A stretch of 64,000 nucleotides of DNA. Source: Bradyrhizobium hereditatis (GTDB taxonomy: Bacteria; Pseudomonadota; Alphaproteobacteria; Rhizobiales; Xanthobacteraceae). Location of the stretch: positions 1 through 64,000 of the forward strand of contig NZ_JAGKJK010000025.1 in assembly GCF_020329435.1 (NCBI RefSeq). Reading direction: 5' to 3'. The position numbers and the translations under genes are program-made. Below the pieces are notes generated by a model. The model did no database searches. It was not told the origin of the DNA and saw only the letters and a list, made by a program, of their open reading frames with translations. The stretch's first letter is position 1; each line of letters opens with the position of its first letter. Below are positions 9,773-18,235 of the stretch, piece by piece.

Positions 9773-12208
9773 TCACACGTCGACGTTGGCGCTGAGCGAA
9801 TTATCCTGGATGAATTCGCGGCGCGGCTCGACCACGTCACCCATCAGCTTGGTGAAGATGTCGTCGGCCTCGTCGACCTCTTTGATCTTCACCTGCAGCA
9901 GCGAACGCTCGTTCACGTCGAGCGTGGTTTCCCAGAGCTGGTCCGGATTCATTTCACCGAGACCTTTGTAGCGCTGGAGTGCGACGCCCTTGCGGGCGGC
10001 TTCCGTCACGGCCTCGAACAGATCGACGGGGCCGTAAATTGTCGTCTCGGTATCCTTGCGGCGGAGTTTGCCGGGACGCGCATAAACGTCCTGCAACTTC
10101 TCCCGGTATTCGTGCAGCTTGCGCGCATCGGCCGAGCCAAGGAAGGCATCATCGATGATGGCGACATCTTTCACGCCGCGCACCGTGCGCTCGAATACAA
10201 AGCCCTGGCCTTCCTCGAAATGTCCGCTCCAGCCGCGCTCGACTTCCTCGGCCTGAACGTCGAGCCGCCGGGTCATGTACTCTGCGGCGGCGGCGGCGTT
10301 CTCCGGATTGGTGTAGATATCCCTGCCAAACAGGCCTGCGACGGCGGCCTGTTCAACAACTTTTCGATTGTAGCGGCTGTGCAAGTTGCGCAGCACACTT
10401 CGGATCACGCGGGCGTCTTCTACCAAAGAGAGCAGATCGCGGCCGGCGCGATCGTCGCCGGTGCCGGGCTTGAATACGCATTCGTCAAGGCCGACCGAGA
10501 TCAGATAATCTTCCAGCGCGCGCTCGTCCTTCAGGTACTGCTCCGACTTGCCGCGCGTCACTTTATAGAGCGGCGGCTGCGCAATGTAGAGGTGGCCGCG
10601 GTCGATCAGTTCGCGCATCTGCCGGTAGAAGAAGGTCAATAGCAGCGTGCGGATATGGGCGCCGTCGACGTCGGCGTCCGTCATCACGATGATCTTGTGG
10701 TAACGCAGCTTGTCGGCGGAGAAATCGTCGCTGATGCCGGTGCCGAGCGCGGTGATCAGCGTGCCGATCTGCTCGCTAGACAGCATCTTGTCGGTGCGCA
10801 CGCGCTCGACGTTGAGGATCTTGCCGCGCAGCGGCAGCACGGCCTGGAATTCGCGGTTGCGGCCCTGCTTGGCGCTGCCGCCTGCCGAGTCGCCCTCGAC
10901 GATGAACAGTTCCGACTTGGCCGGATCTTTTTCCTGACAGTCGGCGAGCTTGCCGGGCAGCGAAGAGACGCTGAGCGGGCTCTTGCGCGTCAGCTCGCGC
11001 GCCTTGCGGGCGGCTTCGCGCGCGGCGGCCGCCTGGATCACCTTGCCAACGATCACCTTCGCTTCGGTCGGATGCTCTTCGAACCACGCTGCCAACGCCT
11101 CGTTGAGCACGTTCTCGACTACCGGGCGCACTTCCGAGGACACCAGCTTGTCCTTAGTCTGCGACGAAAACTTCGGGTCCGGCACCTTCACCGACAGCAC
11201 GGCGGTGAGACCTTCGCGGCAATCGTCGCCGGTCAGCGCGATCTTTTCCTTCTTCGCATTGGCCTCGGCATAGCCGTTGACCTGGCGCGTCAGCGCGCCG
11301 CGGAAGCCGGCGAGATGGGTGCCGCCGTCGCGCTGCGGGATGTTATTGGTGAAGCACAGCACATTTTCATGGTAGCTGTCGTTCCACCACAGTGCGGCCT
11401 CGACCCCGATGCCGTTGGCTTCCGATCGCACCATGATCGGCGCGGGCACGATCGCCTTCTTGTTGCGGTCGAGATATTTGACGAACTCCTCGACGCCGCC
11501 GTCGTAGCGCATCTCCTCGCGCTTCTCGACGGCGTGACGCATGTCGGAGAGGATAATGTGAACGCCGGAATTCAGGAATGCGAGCTCGCGCAACCGGTGT
11601 TCCAGCGTCGCGAAATCATACTCGATATTCTTGAAGGTCTCGGGCGAGGCAAGGAAGGTGACCTCGGTGCCGCGCTTGCCCTTGGCCTCACCGACCACCT
11701 TCAGCGGCGCTAGCGAATCGCCGTGGGCGAACTGGACGAAATGTTCCTTGTCGTCGCGCCACACCCGTAGCTTCAGCGAGCTCGACAGCGCGTTGACAAC
11801 GGAGACGCCGACGCCATGCAGGCCGCCGGAAACCTTGTAGGAGTTCTGGTCGAACTTTCCGCCGGCGTGGAGCTGGGTCATGATGACCTCGGCGGCGGAG
11901 ATGCCTTCGCCCTTATGGATGTCGACGGGAATGCCGCGGCCGTCGTCGCGCACGGTCACGGAATTGTCTGCGTTCAGGATCACTTCGACGCGCGTGGCGT
12001 GGCCGGCGAGCGCCTCGTCGATCGCGTTGTCGACGACTTCGTAGACCATGTGATGCAGGCCGGAACCGTCATCGGTGTCGCCGATATACATGCCCGGCCG
12101 CTTGCGTACGGCGTCGAGGCCCTTCAGCACCCGGATCGATTCCGCACCATATTCGATGGCAATGGGATGCTCAGTTTCGGCAGGGGTCTGCCGGGCAGGT
12201 TCTGTCAT
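9773..12208 (-). CDS. gyrB: DNA gyrase subunit B
   Basis: ATPase subunit of the type IIA topoisomerase that introduces negative supercoils. The 811 residues show the GHKL ATPase domain (VVDNAIDEALAGHA; DDGRGIPV; GGLHGVGVSVVNAL), the transducer domain, the TOPRIM domain (SELFIVEGDSAGGSAKQGRN, then DADVDGAHIRTLLL) and the C-terminal GyrA-binding segment (QRYKGLGEMNPDQLWETT). Length is typical for alphaproteobacteria. It lies near recF, dnaN and dnaA on the same strand, matching the ancestral replication cluster, although two other genes separate it from recF. MurA follows by 12 bp. Confidence 0.98.
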   Translation of the reverse strand: MTEPARQTPAETEHPIAIEYGAESIRVLKGLDAVRKRPGMYIGDTDDGSGLHHMVYEVVDNAIDEALAGHATRVEVILNADNSVTVRDDGRGIPVDIHKGEGISAAEVIMTQLHAGGKFDQNSYKVSGGLHGVGVSVVNALSSSLKLRVWRDDKEHFVQFAHGDSLAPLKVVGEAKGKRGTEVTFLASPETFKNIEYDFATLEHRLRELAFLNSGVHIILSDMRHAVEKREEMRYDGGVEEFVKYLDRNKKAIVPAPIMVRSEANGIGVEAALWWNDSYHENVLCFTNNIPQRDGGTHLAGFRGALTRQVNGYAEANAKKEKIALTGDDCREGLTAVLSVKVPDPKFSSQTKDKLVSSEVRPVVENVLNEALAAWFEEHPTEAKVIVGKVIQAAAAREAARKARELTRKSPLSVSSLPGKLADCQEKDPAKSELFIVEGDSAGGSAKQGRNREFQAVLPLRGKILNVERVRTDKMLSSEQIGTLITALGTGISDDFSADKLRYHKIIVMTDADVDGAHIRTLLLTFFYRQMRELIDRGHLYIAQPPLYKVTRGKSEQYLKDERALEDYLISVGLDECVFKPGTGDDRAGRDLLSLVEDARVIRSVLRNLHSRYNRKVVEQAAVAGLFGRDIYTNPENAAAAAEYMTRRLDVQAEEVERGWSGHFEEGQGFVFERTVRGVKDVAIIDDAFLGSADARKLHEYREKLQDVYARPGKLRRKDTETTIYGPVDLFEAVTEAARKGVALQRYKGLGEMNPDQLWETTLDVNERSLLQVKIKEVDEADDIFTKLMGDVVEPRREFIQDNSLSANVDV

Positions 12209-12499
12209 GTGAGGCCTTCGAGGATGTCCCGAATCAGCTGCGCAATATGAGGCGCTGATTGATCTATTTGTGCCATGAAAGAGGCATCGCGCCTAGCGCA
12301 ATCTCTCCTTCAGCAAGTCTTTGAATAACTAGTGATTTTTTACCCTTTTTCAAGGTGTTCAAGGGCCGATTCCGCAGGCCTCGAAAAGCGCGATTCGAGC
12401 CATGATTCCAAGGCTCCGACAGACCGATTTTTCAGGGTTCGCGCGGCTGGAAATGGCAGACGCGCGCAGACCTGCTAGAGAGAGGAAGCGCGGCAGCCT
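12209..12499. other. Divergent intergenic region, gyrB and acyltransferase
   Basis: About 290 bp with no open frame of note. It must hold the promoters for gyrB (minus) and the acyltransferase (plus). An AT-rich tract near 12325-12355 (GTGATTTTTTACCC) is unusual for this GC-rich DNA and is a candidate promoter area. No operator palindrome was recognised. Confidence 0.5.
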
Positions 12500-14425
12500 G
12501 TGGTCGTTGTCCGCCGTTCGTCGCGATCCCGGGTTAGCTCTTCATTGTCTTCGCCTTCAACAAAATATCGGCCTGACGTCGACGGCCTGCGGGCCATCGC
12601 AGTGATGCTGGTCCTGAATTTCCACGCGTTTCCGGACGCCATGCCGGGCGGCTTTATCGGCGTCGACGTGTTCTTCGTGATTTCGGGATTTCTGATCACG
12701 GGCATCATCGCTCGCGAACTGGAACTCGGCCGTTTCAGCCTGGTCGAATTCTACAATCGGCGCATCAGGCGCATTTTCCCCGCGCTGATCGTGGTGCTCG
12801 GCGCGACATTGGTGCTGGGTTGGCTCTGGATGCTGCCGTCTGCCTTTGCCCAGCTCGGCAGCGATACGTTTGCCAGCGCCGCATTCCTTGCCAACATCGC
12901 GCTGCTGCTGCAGGCCGGTTATTTCGACGTCGAAGCGGCCAAGAAGCCGCTGCTGCATCTGTGGTCGCTCGGCATTGAGGAACAGTTTTATCTGTTCTGG
13001 CCGCTGCTCCTGATGCTCGCGGCGCGGCTGCGCATGAGCATTGTTGCGATGGCTGCCGTGCTCGGCGTCGGGTCTTTCCTGCTCAACGTCGCGCTGATCG
13101 GCTCAAATCCGGTCGCGACCTTCTATCTGCCGGTCACGCGGGCGTTTGAACTGCTGGCTGGCGCAGTGCTGGCCTGCGGCTGGATCAACGTCAGTCATTC
13201 CAGCGTGGGGAGCAATCGGCGCGCCTTTCTCGGCGTGGCGCTGATCGCTGTGGCGGCCATTGTTCTCGACGGCCAGCGCGCCTTTCCGGGCTGGTGGGCG
13301 CTGCTGCCGGTCGCCGGCACCGCGCTGCTGCTGTCTGCGCCGGCGGCGTGGGTAAACCGCGTGGTGCTGGCAAGCCCGCCCTTGGTGTGGATCGGACTGA
13401 TCAGCTATCCGCTCTATCTCTGGCACTGGCCGCTATTGGTGTTCGGCGCGGCCGTCAAATTCGGCCCGCTGACGCTGCCGGAACGGGAAGTAATATTGCT
13501 GGCGCTCCTGGCCTGGGCGACCTACCGCTTTGTCGAAACGCCGTTCCGTTTCGGCCTGCCGAGCCGGCGCAAGATGGTGAGCCTCGGCAGCGGCATGGCG
13601 ATGATCGCGTTCGCCGGCGTTGCCGTTATTTGGGGGCGCGGCTTCGAGTTCCGCTTGCCGCCGGAAATCCGCGCGATGGCCAGCGTGACGACCGACAGCT
13701 TCAAATGGCGGTTTCACGAATGCCTGCTCGATCTCAGCCGCGAAACGACGTTCGCCGATACCTGCGTCGAGCGCGATCGGCGTCCGCTGATCCTGATGTG
13801 GGGCGATTCAACAGCCGGCGCGCTGCTGCCCGGTCTGCGTCAGGCCCAGAAGGAGCGCAGCTTCGGCATTGCCCAGCTTACCTCCAGTTCCTGCATCCCG
13901 GCGCTGAACGCCGACATTGCGGGCACGCCAAATTGCCGCGCCATGAACGACAAGGTCTTTGCGATGGTCCGGCAGATCAGGCCGGACATTGTGTTGCTGC
14001 ATGGCACCTGGGAAAAACATCTCGACAATGTGGCCGAGACCGTGGCCGCGCTGAAAACGCAGACGAATGCGCGCGTCGTCGTGCTCGGTGGCGTTCCGCT
14101 GTGGAAGCGTGGGCTTCCTTCCGAGGTGCTCGGGCATTTCATGCTCCATCGCGCACTGATCCCGCAGCGCTCGCCCATTGGCAAAGCGCCCAGCGCCTAT
14201 GACGCCCTGATGCGCGCGAGGCTCGAGCCGCTCGGCGCGGAATTCATCTCCGCTTCCGACATCCTTTGCAATGCAGAGGGTTGCCTGACGCGCATTGGTG
14301 ATGCGGCGGGCGATCTCACCGCGAGCGATCAGGTCCACCTGACCGAAAATGGATCGGTATTCCTGGTCGAATCGATCATCGATCGCTTGCTCGGAGGCGA
14401 GGCACCTGCGAGCAAGCCGAAATAG
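12500..14425 (+). CDS. Acyltransferase 3 family protein with SGNH domain (OafA/YrhL type)
   Basis: Membrane-bound O-acyltransferase that probably acetylates a surface polysaccharide or peptidoglycan. Residues about 20-365 form the Acyl_transf_3 membrane domain with YRPDVDGLRAIAVMLV, FFVISGFLITGII, RRIRRIFPAL and WSLGIEEQFYLFWPLLL. The periplasmic C-terminal half has an SGNH hydrolase-like fold: block I MWGDSTAGALLPG (Ser) and block V SDQVHLTENG (Asp, His). The 641-residue length fits the two-domain form. GTG 12500 is used, with GAGGAA about 13 bases upstream. It is the only plus-strand gene inside the replication cluster and converges on the next gene with 6 bp between stops. Confidence 0.9.
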   Translation: MVVVRRSSRSRVSSSLSSPSTKYRPDVDGLRAIAVMLVLNFHAFPDAMPGGFIGVDVFFVISGFLITGIIARELELGRFSLVEFYNRRIRRIFPALIVVLGATLVLGWLWMLPSAFAQLGSDTFASAAFLANIALLLQAGYFDVEAAKKPLLHLWSLGIEEQFYLFWPLLLMLAARLRMSIVAMAAVLGVGSFLLNVALIGSNPVATFYLPVTRAFELLAGAVLACGWINVSHSSVGSNRRAFLGVALIAVAAIVLDGQRAFPGWWALLPVAGTALLLSAPAAWVNRVVLASPPLVWIGLISYPLYLWHWPLLVFGAAVKFGPLTLPEREVILLALLAWATYRFVETPFRFGLPSRRKMVSLGSGMAMIAFAGVAVIWGRGFEFRLPPEIRAMASVTTDSFKWRFHECLLDLSRETTFADTCVERDRRPLILMWGDSTAGALLPGLRQAQKERSFGIAQLTSSSCIPALNADIAGTPNCRAMNDKVFAMVRQIRPDIVLLHGTWEKHLDNVAETVAALKTQTNARVVVLGGVPLWKRGLPSEVLGHFMLHRALIPQRSPIGKAPSAYDALMRARLEPLGAEFISASDILCNAEGCLTRIGDAAGDLTASDQVHLTENGSVFLVESIIDRLLGGEAPASKPK

Positions 14426-14431
14426 GCGCGG

Positions 14432-16588
14432 TCAATACATCTGCAGCGGCAGCACGTCGCCGCCGGGGCCGATCATCACGCCCCAAGTGTCGCCGGCGCC
14501 GATCTCGATCTGGTTATTGCGTGCCGGCCCGCCGGCGATCTTCAGCGCATATTGGTATTTGCCCGGCGGCAGATCAATCATCGGAGGCCTCGACGGTTGC
14601 GGTCCGCCGGCGCCGGCCGCGACCTTGATCGTCTGCTTGTTGATGGAGATCGTGGCGTCGCTCTTGCCGACATTGCCGAACATCAGCTTGGACTGGCCTG
14701 GCTTCGGAACGACGTCCGCCTTCGCCGCCGCGGCCGGATATTTCTGCGCGAGATTGACCATCGGCTCGCCGTTCCTGCGGCCGAGTTTCAATGTCGCCGG
14801 CCCGTCTGGCGAGGTGAACGCCAATCGCACCTGGTCGGGTTTCGTAATGGCGCCCTCCGTCGTCTCCTGCCAGCCGCGCTTGCCGAGCTCGCTGCGGTAG
14901 AAGACGAGAACCGAGTTCAGTTCGGCAGGAATGCTGGCCTCGAGCTCTCGCCGGAGCGGGGCGTCGCTGCCGGGCATTTTGCCGGTGCCGATCGAGGTCA
15001 TGGTGCGCTGCTTCGGCACCGGCAAGGCCGAATCAGGATCGGGCTCGAGCGCCTCCGCGATGGTCTTGCCTGCCGAAGCGCCGGACGTTTTCGCGCTTTC
15101 CGGTGCGTTTGCCATCACCAGCGCCGATCCGTCGGCGCTGACGCGGACCCTGGGACCCATCTGCATCGCAGTGAGCGATAGGGTCTTGCGGCCCTTGGAA
15201 AATTCCATCACAGCCATATTGGGCTGGTTGATGATCGACGGCTTTTCCTTCCAGCCTTGCGCGGTGAGAGAGCCGCGGTAGAACGCCGCGACCGTCCTCA
15301 CGCTGGAGGCGGAATTGAATTCGAGCCGGCCCCCGGCGCCGTCGAACTTCACGTTCTCCGCATTCTCCGGCAGCGGCACCGGCGTTGTGCTGTCGGCGAG
15401 TGCACGCAGCGGCGCATCCGACAGATTGGCGGCTTGCGCAACCCGTCGCGCCTCGTCGGCGGCGATCACCTGTTTTGCCATATCAGCGGCGTCCTTCATG
15501 AATTTTTCGTCGGCCTCCTTCTTCGCTCGGGCGCGCGCGGCGAGCGCCGCCTCCTTCATCTGCGTCGTGAGGCTGACGAGGGTCAGGTCGTATTTGCGGC
15601 TGAGCTTCAGCGTCGCGGTCTGCTCCGGCGAGGAAAAGTTCAGCGTGACATTGTCGGGCGTAACGGTCGCACCGGCTGTCTCTTCCAGCCAGTTGCGGCT
15701 TGAGAGTTCGCGGCGATAGAAGGCGAGCGTTGCGGGAAGCTCGGCAATGACGGCGACATCTAGCTGGCGTCGATCGGAATTGGAGCCGCCGAGACTTTTT
15801 GCTGTCTTGGTCGGCTTCGGACGCGGCAGGCCGGCCATCTCGGAATCGGCTTCAAGCCCTTGCAGCGCGAACGGCGCGACGCGGATTTCCACGCCGGTCC
15901 GGCCGTCGCCCCGGCGCTGCAGAGTCAGCATGACCGGCCGCTGGCGGTAGAAGCCATCGCCATCGGCATGGCTGTAATAGGCGCGGACGCCGTTCTCGAC
16001 CATCTCGTTGAATTCGGCGCCGGGCCAGCGCGCGGCGACGTCAGCTGCGGTGAGCTGCTTCCATCCGATCGCGGCCATTTCGGTGCGGAAGAAATCCAGC
16101 GTTGCCTCGAGTGCAAGCGGCGCAACGCAGCCGAGATAAGGCCGATGCTGATCGAAGACGACGTCGGCCGCATCGGGCGGGAACGGCACATTGGCCGAGA
16201 TCCGCTCGGAAATGTAGTTCACCACCGACTGGTCAGGTCGGCCAGGGCCCTGCGTGAAGGATACAAGCAGCCCTTGCTGGGCCTTCTTGAAGGTGATCGA
16301 ACTGCTCTTCTCGTCAAGCGGCCTTAGGAACTGCACCCAGCCGTCGGCAGCGAGCAGCTTCTTGATGGCGGCGGTGGTGACCGGGACCGCCGTCGGAACG
16401 ACGTAACTGAGATTGTGCGACTGCGCACGGGAAGTATCCTCGAAGGCGCCTTCGAGACGCGGCAGCGTGCGGACGTCGACGATGGCGTTATCGGCTCGCG
16501 CGGCAAGCGGGGCGCTGGCGGCGATCAGCAGGAGCAGCGGCAGCAGGCGTTTTCCGGCCGGGACGATCCCGCGCGCGATCTCAGACAT
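14432..16588 (-). CDS. Secreted repeat-containing protein of unknown function
   Basis: A 718-residue protein with a signal peptide (basic start, LLPLLLLIAASAPLAARA). The mature part seems to contain about five divergent copies of a unit built around an FYR-x-EL-x-x-x-GW motif: AIKKLLAADGW, DFFRTEMAAIGWKQL, AFYRRELSSRNWLEET, AFYRGSLTAQGWKEK and VFYRSELGKRGWQET, each followed by a beta-rich stretch ending near TATLKL or TLSLTA. Between copies three and four lies an Ala/Lys/Glu-rich helical linker. The last about 80 residues resemble a small beta-sandwich (ISINKQTIKV, DLPPGKYQYALKI). No enzyme motif was recognised. ATG 16588 has GGAGA upstream. Its location between recF and gyrB is notable for a non-replication protein. 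Confidence 0.8.
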   Translation of the reverse strand: MSEIARGIVPAGKRLLPLLLLIAASAPLAARADNAIVDVRTLPRLEGAFEDTSRAQSHNLSYVVPTAVPVTTAAIKKLLAADGWVQFLRPLDEKSSSITFKKAQQGLLVSFTQGPGRPDQSVVNYISERISANVPFPPDAADVVFDQHRPYLGCVAPLALEATLDFFRTEMAAIGWKQLTAADVAARWPGAEFNEMVENGVRAYYSHADGDGFYRQRPVMLTLQRRGDGRTGVEIRVAPFALQGLEADSEMAGLPRPKPTKTAKSLGGSNSDRRQLDVAVIAELPATLAFYRRELSSRNWLEETAGATVTPDNVTLNFSSPEQTATLKLSRKYDLTLVSLTTQMKEAALAARARAKKEADEKFMKDAADMAKQVIAADEARRVAQAANLSDAPLRALADSTTPVPLPENAENVKFDGAGGRLEFNSASSVRTVAAFYRGSLTAQGWKEKPSIINQPNMAVMEFSKGRKTLSLTAMQMGPRVRVSADGSALVMANAPESAKTSGASAGKTIAEALEPDPDSALPVPKQRTMTSIGTGKMPGSDAPLRRELEASIPAELNSVLVFYRSELGKRGWQETTEGAITKPDQVRLAFTSPDGPATLKLGRRNGEPMVNLAQKYPAAAAKADVVPKPGQSKLMFGNVGKSDATISINKQTIKVAAGAGGPQPSRPPMIDLPPGKYQYALKIAGGPARNNQIEIGAGDTWGVMIGPGGDVLPLQMY

Positions 16589-16714
16589 TTGCGTCTCCGG
16601 TATTTGTCGGCGCCGGCCGCAGGACCGCAAAAGGGCCGCGGCATCATTGACGCCATTTCCGAAAACTAGTCGCCGCGAAGGGGGATTTGGTTCAATCCGG
16701 CCCCATCTGCGGGT

Positions 16715-17854
16715 TCAGGCGCGACGGCGGACCTGGCCGGATTCGACGTCGAAAATCTCGCCGTTCGTGCCGATATCGACGAAGGCCGCGGGATCGGCGC
16801 CGGTCATCCAGACCTGCGCGCCGAGATTTGCGAGCTCGTCGAACAGCGCCTTGCGCCGGTTCGGATCGAGATGGGCGACGACTTCATCGAGCAGCAGCAG
16901 CGGCACGATGCCGGTCATCTCGGCGACGAGAGTGGCGTGGGCCAGCACGAGGCCGATCAGGAGCGCCTTCTGCTCGCCGGTAGAGGCGTCGCGCGCCGGC
17001 ATGTTCTTCGGCGCATAGATCACCTGCAGGTCGGTGAGGTGAGGGCCGTCAAGCGTGCGACCGGCGGCAGCGTCGCGCGCGCGGTTGGCGCGCAGGATCT
17101 CGCGGTAGCGATCCTCGACGGCGGTGGCGGGCTCGTTGACCAGTGCATTTTCCATCCAGCCGTCGAGCATGATCTCTGCCGAGGGAAATGCGGATGCCGC
17201 GCCGCGCTCCCTGAGCATCGCAGCCAGCCTCGTTGCGGTCTGGCCGCGCGTGGCAGCGACTGCGACCGCAAGCTCGGCGGTTTCGCGCTCGATCGCGTCG
17301 CACCAATGGTCATCGTAGTTGCGCACTTCGAGGAGGCGGTTGCGCGAACGCAACGAGCGCTCCAGCGCCGAGACGCGGCTGGAATGCTCGCTGTCGATGG
17401 CCAGCACCAGGCGGTCGAAGAAACGGCGGCGCTCGGAGGCCGCGCCGAGAAACAGCCCGTCCATCGCCGGCGTCAGCCACACCATGCGCAAGTGGTCGCC
17501 GAACGCGCTTGCCGAGCCCACCGGCTCGCGGTCGATCCGGCAGCGCCGGCTGGTGGAAGCCCCGTCCGCGGCCGGTGCGTCGATGCCGGTGCCAAGCGTC
17601 GCAAGCCCCAGCGCGCCTTCGACCTCGGCGGCGACCGCCCAGGAGCCGTCGCCCTGGTTGTCGGCGACATCCTCCAGCGTGGCGCGCCGCAAGCCGCGCC
17701 CCGGCGACAGAAACGAGATCGCCTCCAGGCAATTGGTCTTGCCGGCGCCGTTCGGCCCCACCAGCACCACGAGGTCGCCCCGCGTCTGCACGCTTCCCGC
17801 GCGGTAGTTGCGGAAGTGCGTGAGCGAGAGGCGATGGATGCGAGAGGGGATCAT
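16715..17854 (-). CDS. recF: DNA replication and repair protein RecF
   Basis: SMC-like ATPase that helps RecOR load RecA at gaps and stalled forks. The 379 residues include Walker A (VGPNGAGKTNCLEAISFLSP), the signature region around SPGRGLRR and, late in the protein, the ABC signature STGEQKALLIGL followed by Walker B PLLLLDEVVAHLD. Gene order dnaA-dnaN-recF is conserved, but here a GIY-YIG unit is inserted between dnaN and recF. The left 33-bp repeat of that unit ends only 6 bases before the recF start, so the recF translation leader is largely supplied by the inserted sequence. Confidence 0.96.
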   Translation of the reverse strand: MIPSRIHRLSLTHFRNYRAGSVQTRGDLVVLVGPNGAGKTNCLEAISFLSPGRGLRRATLEDVADNQGDGSWAVAAEVEGALGLATLGTGIDAPAADGASTSRRCRIDREPVGSASAFGDHLRMVWLTPAMDGLFLGAASERRRFFDRLVLAIDSEHSSRVSALERSLRSRNRLLEVRNYDDHWCDAIERETAELAVAVAATRGQTATRLAAMLRERGAASAFPSAEIMLDGWMENALVNEPATAVEDRYREILRANRARDAAAGRTLDGPHLTDLQVIYAPKNMPARDASTGEQKALLIGLVLAHATLVAEMTGIVPLLLLDEVVAHLDPNRRKALFDELANLGAQVWMTGADPAAFVDIGTNGEIFDVESGQVRRRA

Positions 17855-17860
17855 GATACC

Positions 17861-18228
17861 CTGTCATTGCCGGGCTTGACCCGGCAATCCATCGTCCGCG
17901 CTAGCGGACAATATCTTCGTACAAGTCCCGCCAGTCGGGATTGCCCGCGACGATCAGATCGATTTTCCACTCGCGTGACCAATGCTTGATGTTCTTTTCA
18001 CGCTGAAGCGCTGTCGCAATTGCTTCGTGCGCTTCGAAATATACCAGCGTCTTAACGCCGTATCGCTTCGTAAAGCCGTCCGCCAGACCTTCCCGATGTT
18101 CGTACACGCGCCGAACCAGATTGTTCGTTACGCCGACATACAGCGTGCCACCTGGTTTACTGGCGAGGATGTATACCCAATAGGTCATTTGGTTTGATGG
18201 ATTGCCGGGTCAAGCCCGGCAATGACAG
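17861..18228. mobile_element. GIY-YIG unit with perfect 33-bp inverted repeats
   Basis: Bases 17861-17893 and 18196-18228 are exact reverse complements (33 of 33). Each repeat contains its own hairpin (GCCGGGCTTGACCCGGC). They enclose one small minus-strand gene for a GIY-YIG nuclease-like protein. The unit fills the gap between dnaN (7 bases from its stop) and recF (6 bases before its start). A solitary copy of the same repeat, 32 bases identical to one arm, starts at 26525. The compact architecture (nuclease gene plus perfect inverted ends) is that of a mobile unit. Mobility is inferred, not shown. Confidence 0.75.
17901..18188 (-). CDS. GIY-YIG nuclease superfamily protein
   Basis: A 95-residue protein that is essentially just the GIY-YIG domain. 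It has MTYWVYILASKPGGTLYVGV (the Y-V-Y and Y-V-G strands), the catalytic-helix region TNNLVRRVYEHREG with the conserved Arg, and the KNIKHWSREWKIDLI segment common to the UPF0213/YhbQ-like group. These domains cut one DNA strand using Tyr, Arg, Glu and a metal ion; the solitary bacterial forms have little experimental work. It is closely framed by perfect inverted repeats between dnaN and recF, which suggests it belongs to a mobile unit rather than to the replication operon. Confidence 0.9.
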   Translation of the reverse strand: MTYWVYILASKPGGTLYVGVTNNLVRRVYEHREGLADGFTKRYGVKTLVYFEAHEAIATALQREKNIKHWSREWKIDLIVAGNPDWRDLYEDIVR

Positions 18229-18235
18229 TTGGGGG

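Noticed and set aside
10655..11713. 352-codon plus-strand frame opposite gyrB
   Set aside because: Antisense to gyrB, no homology, and the reading frame is a codon-bias shadow.
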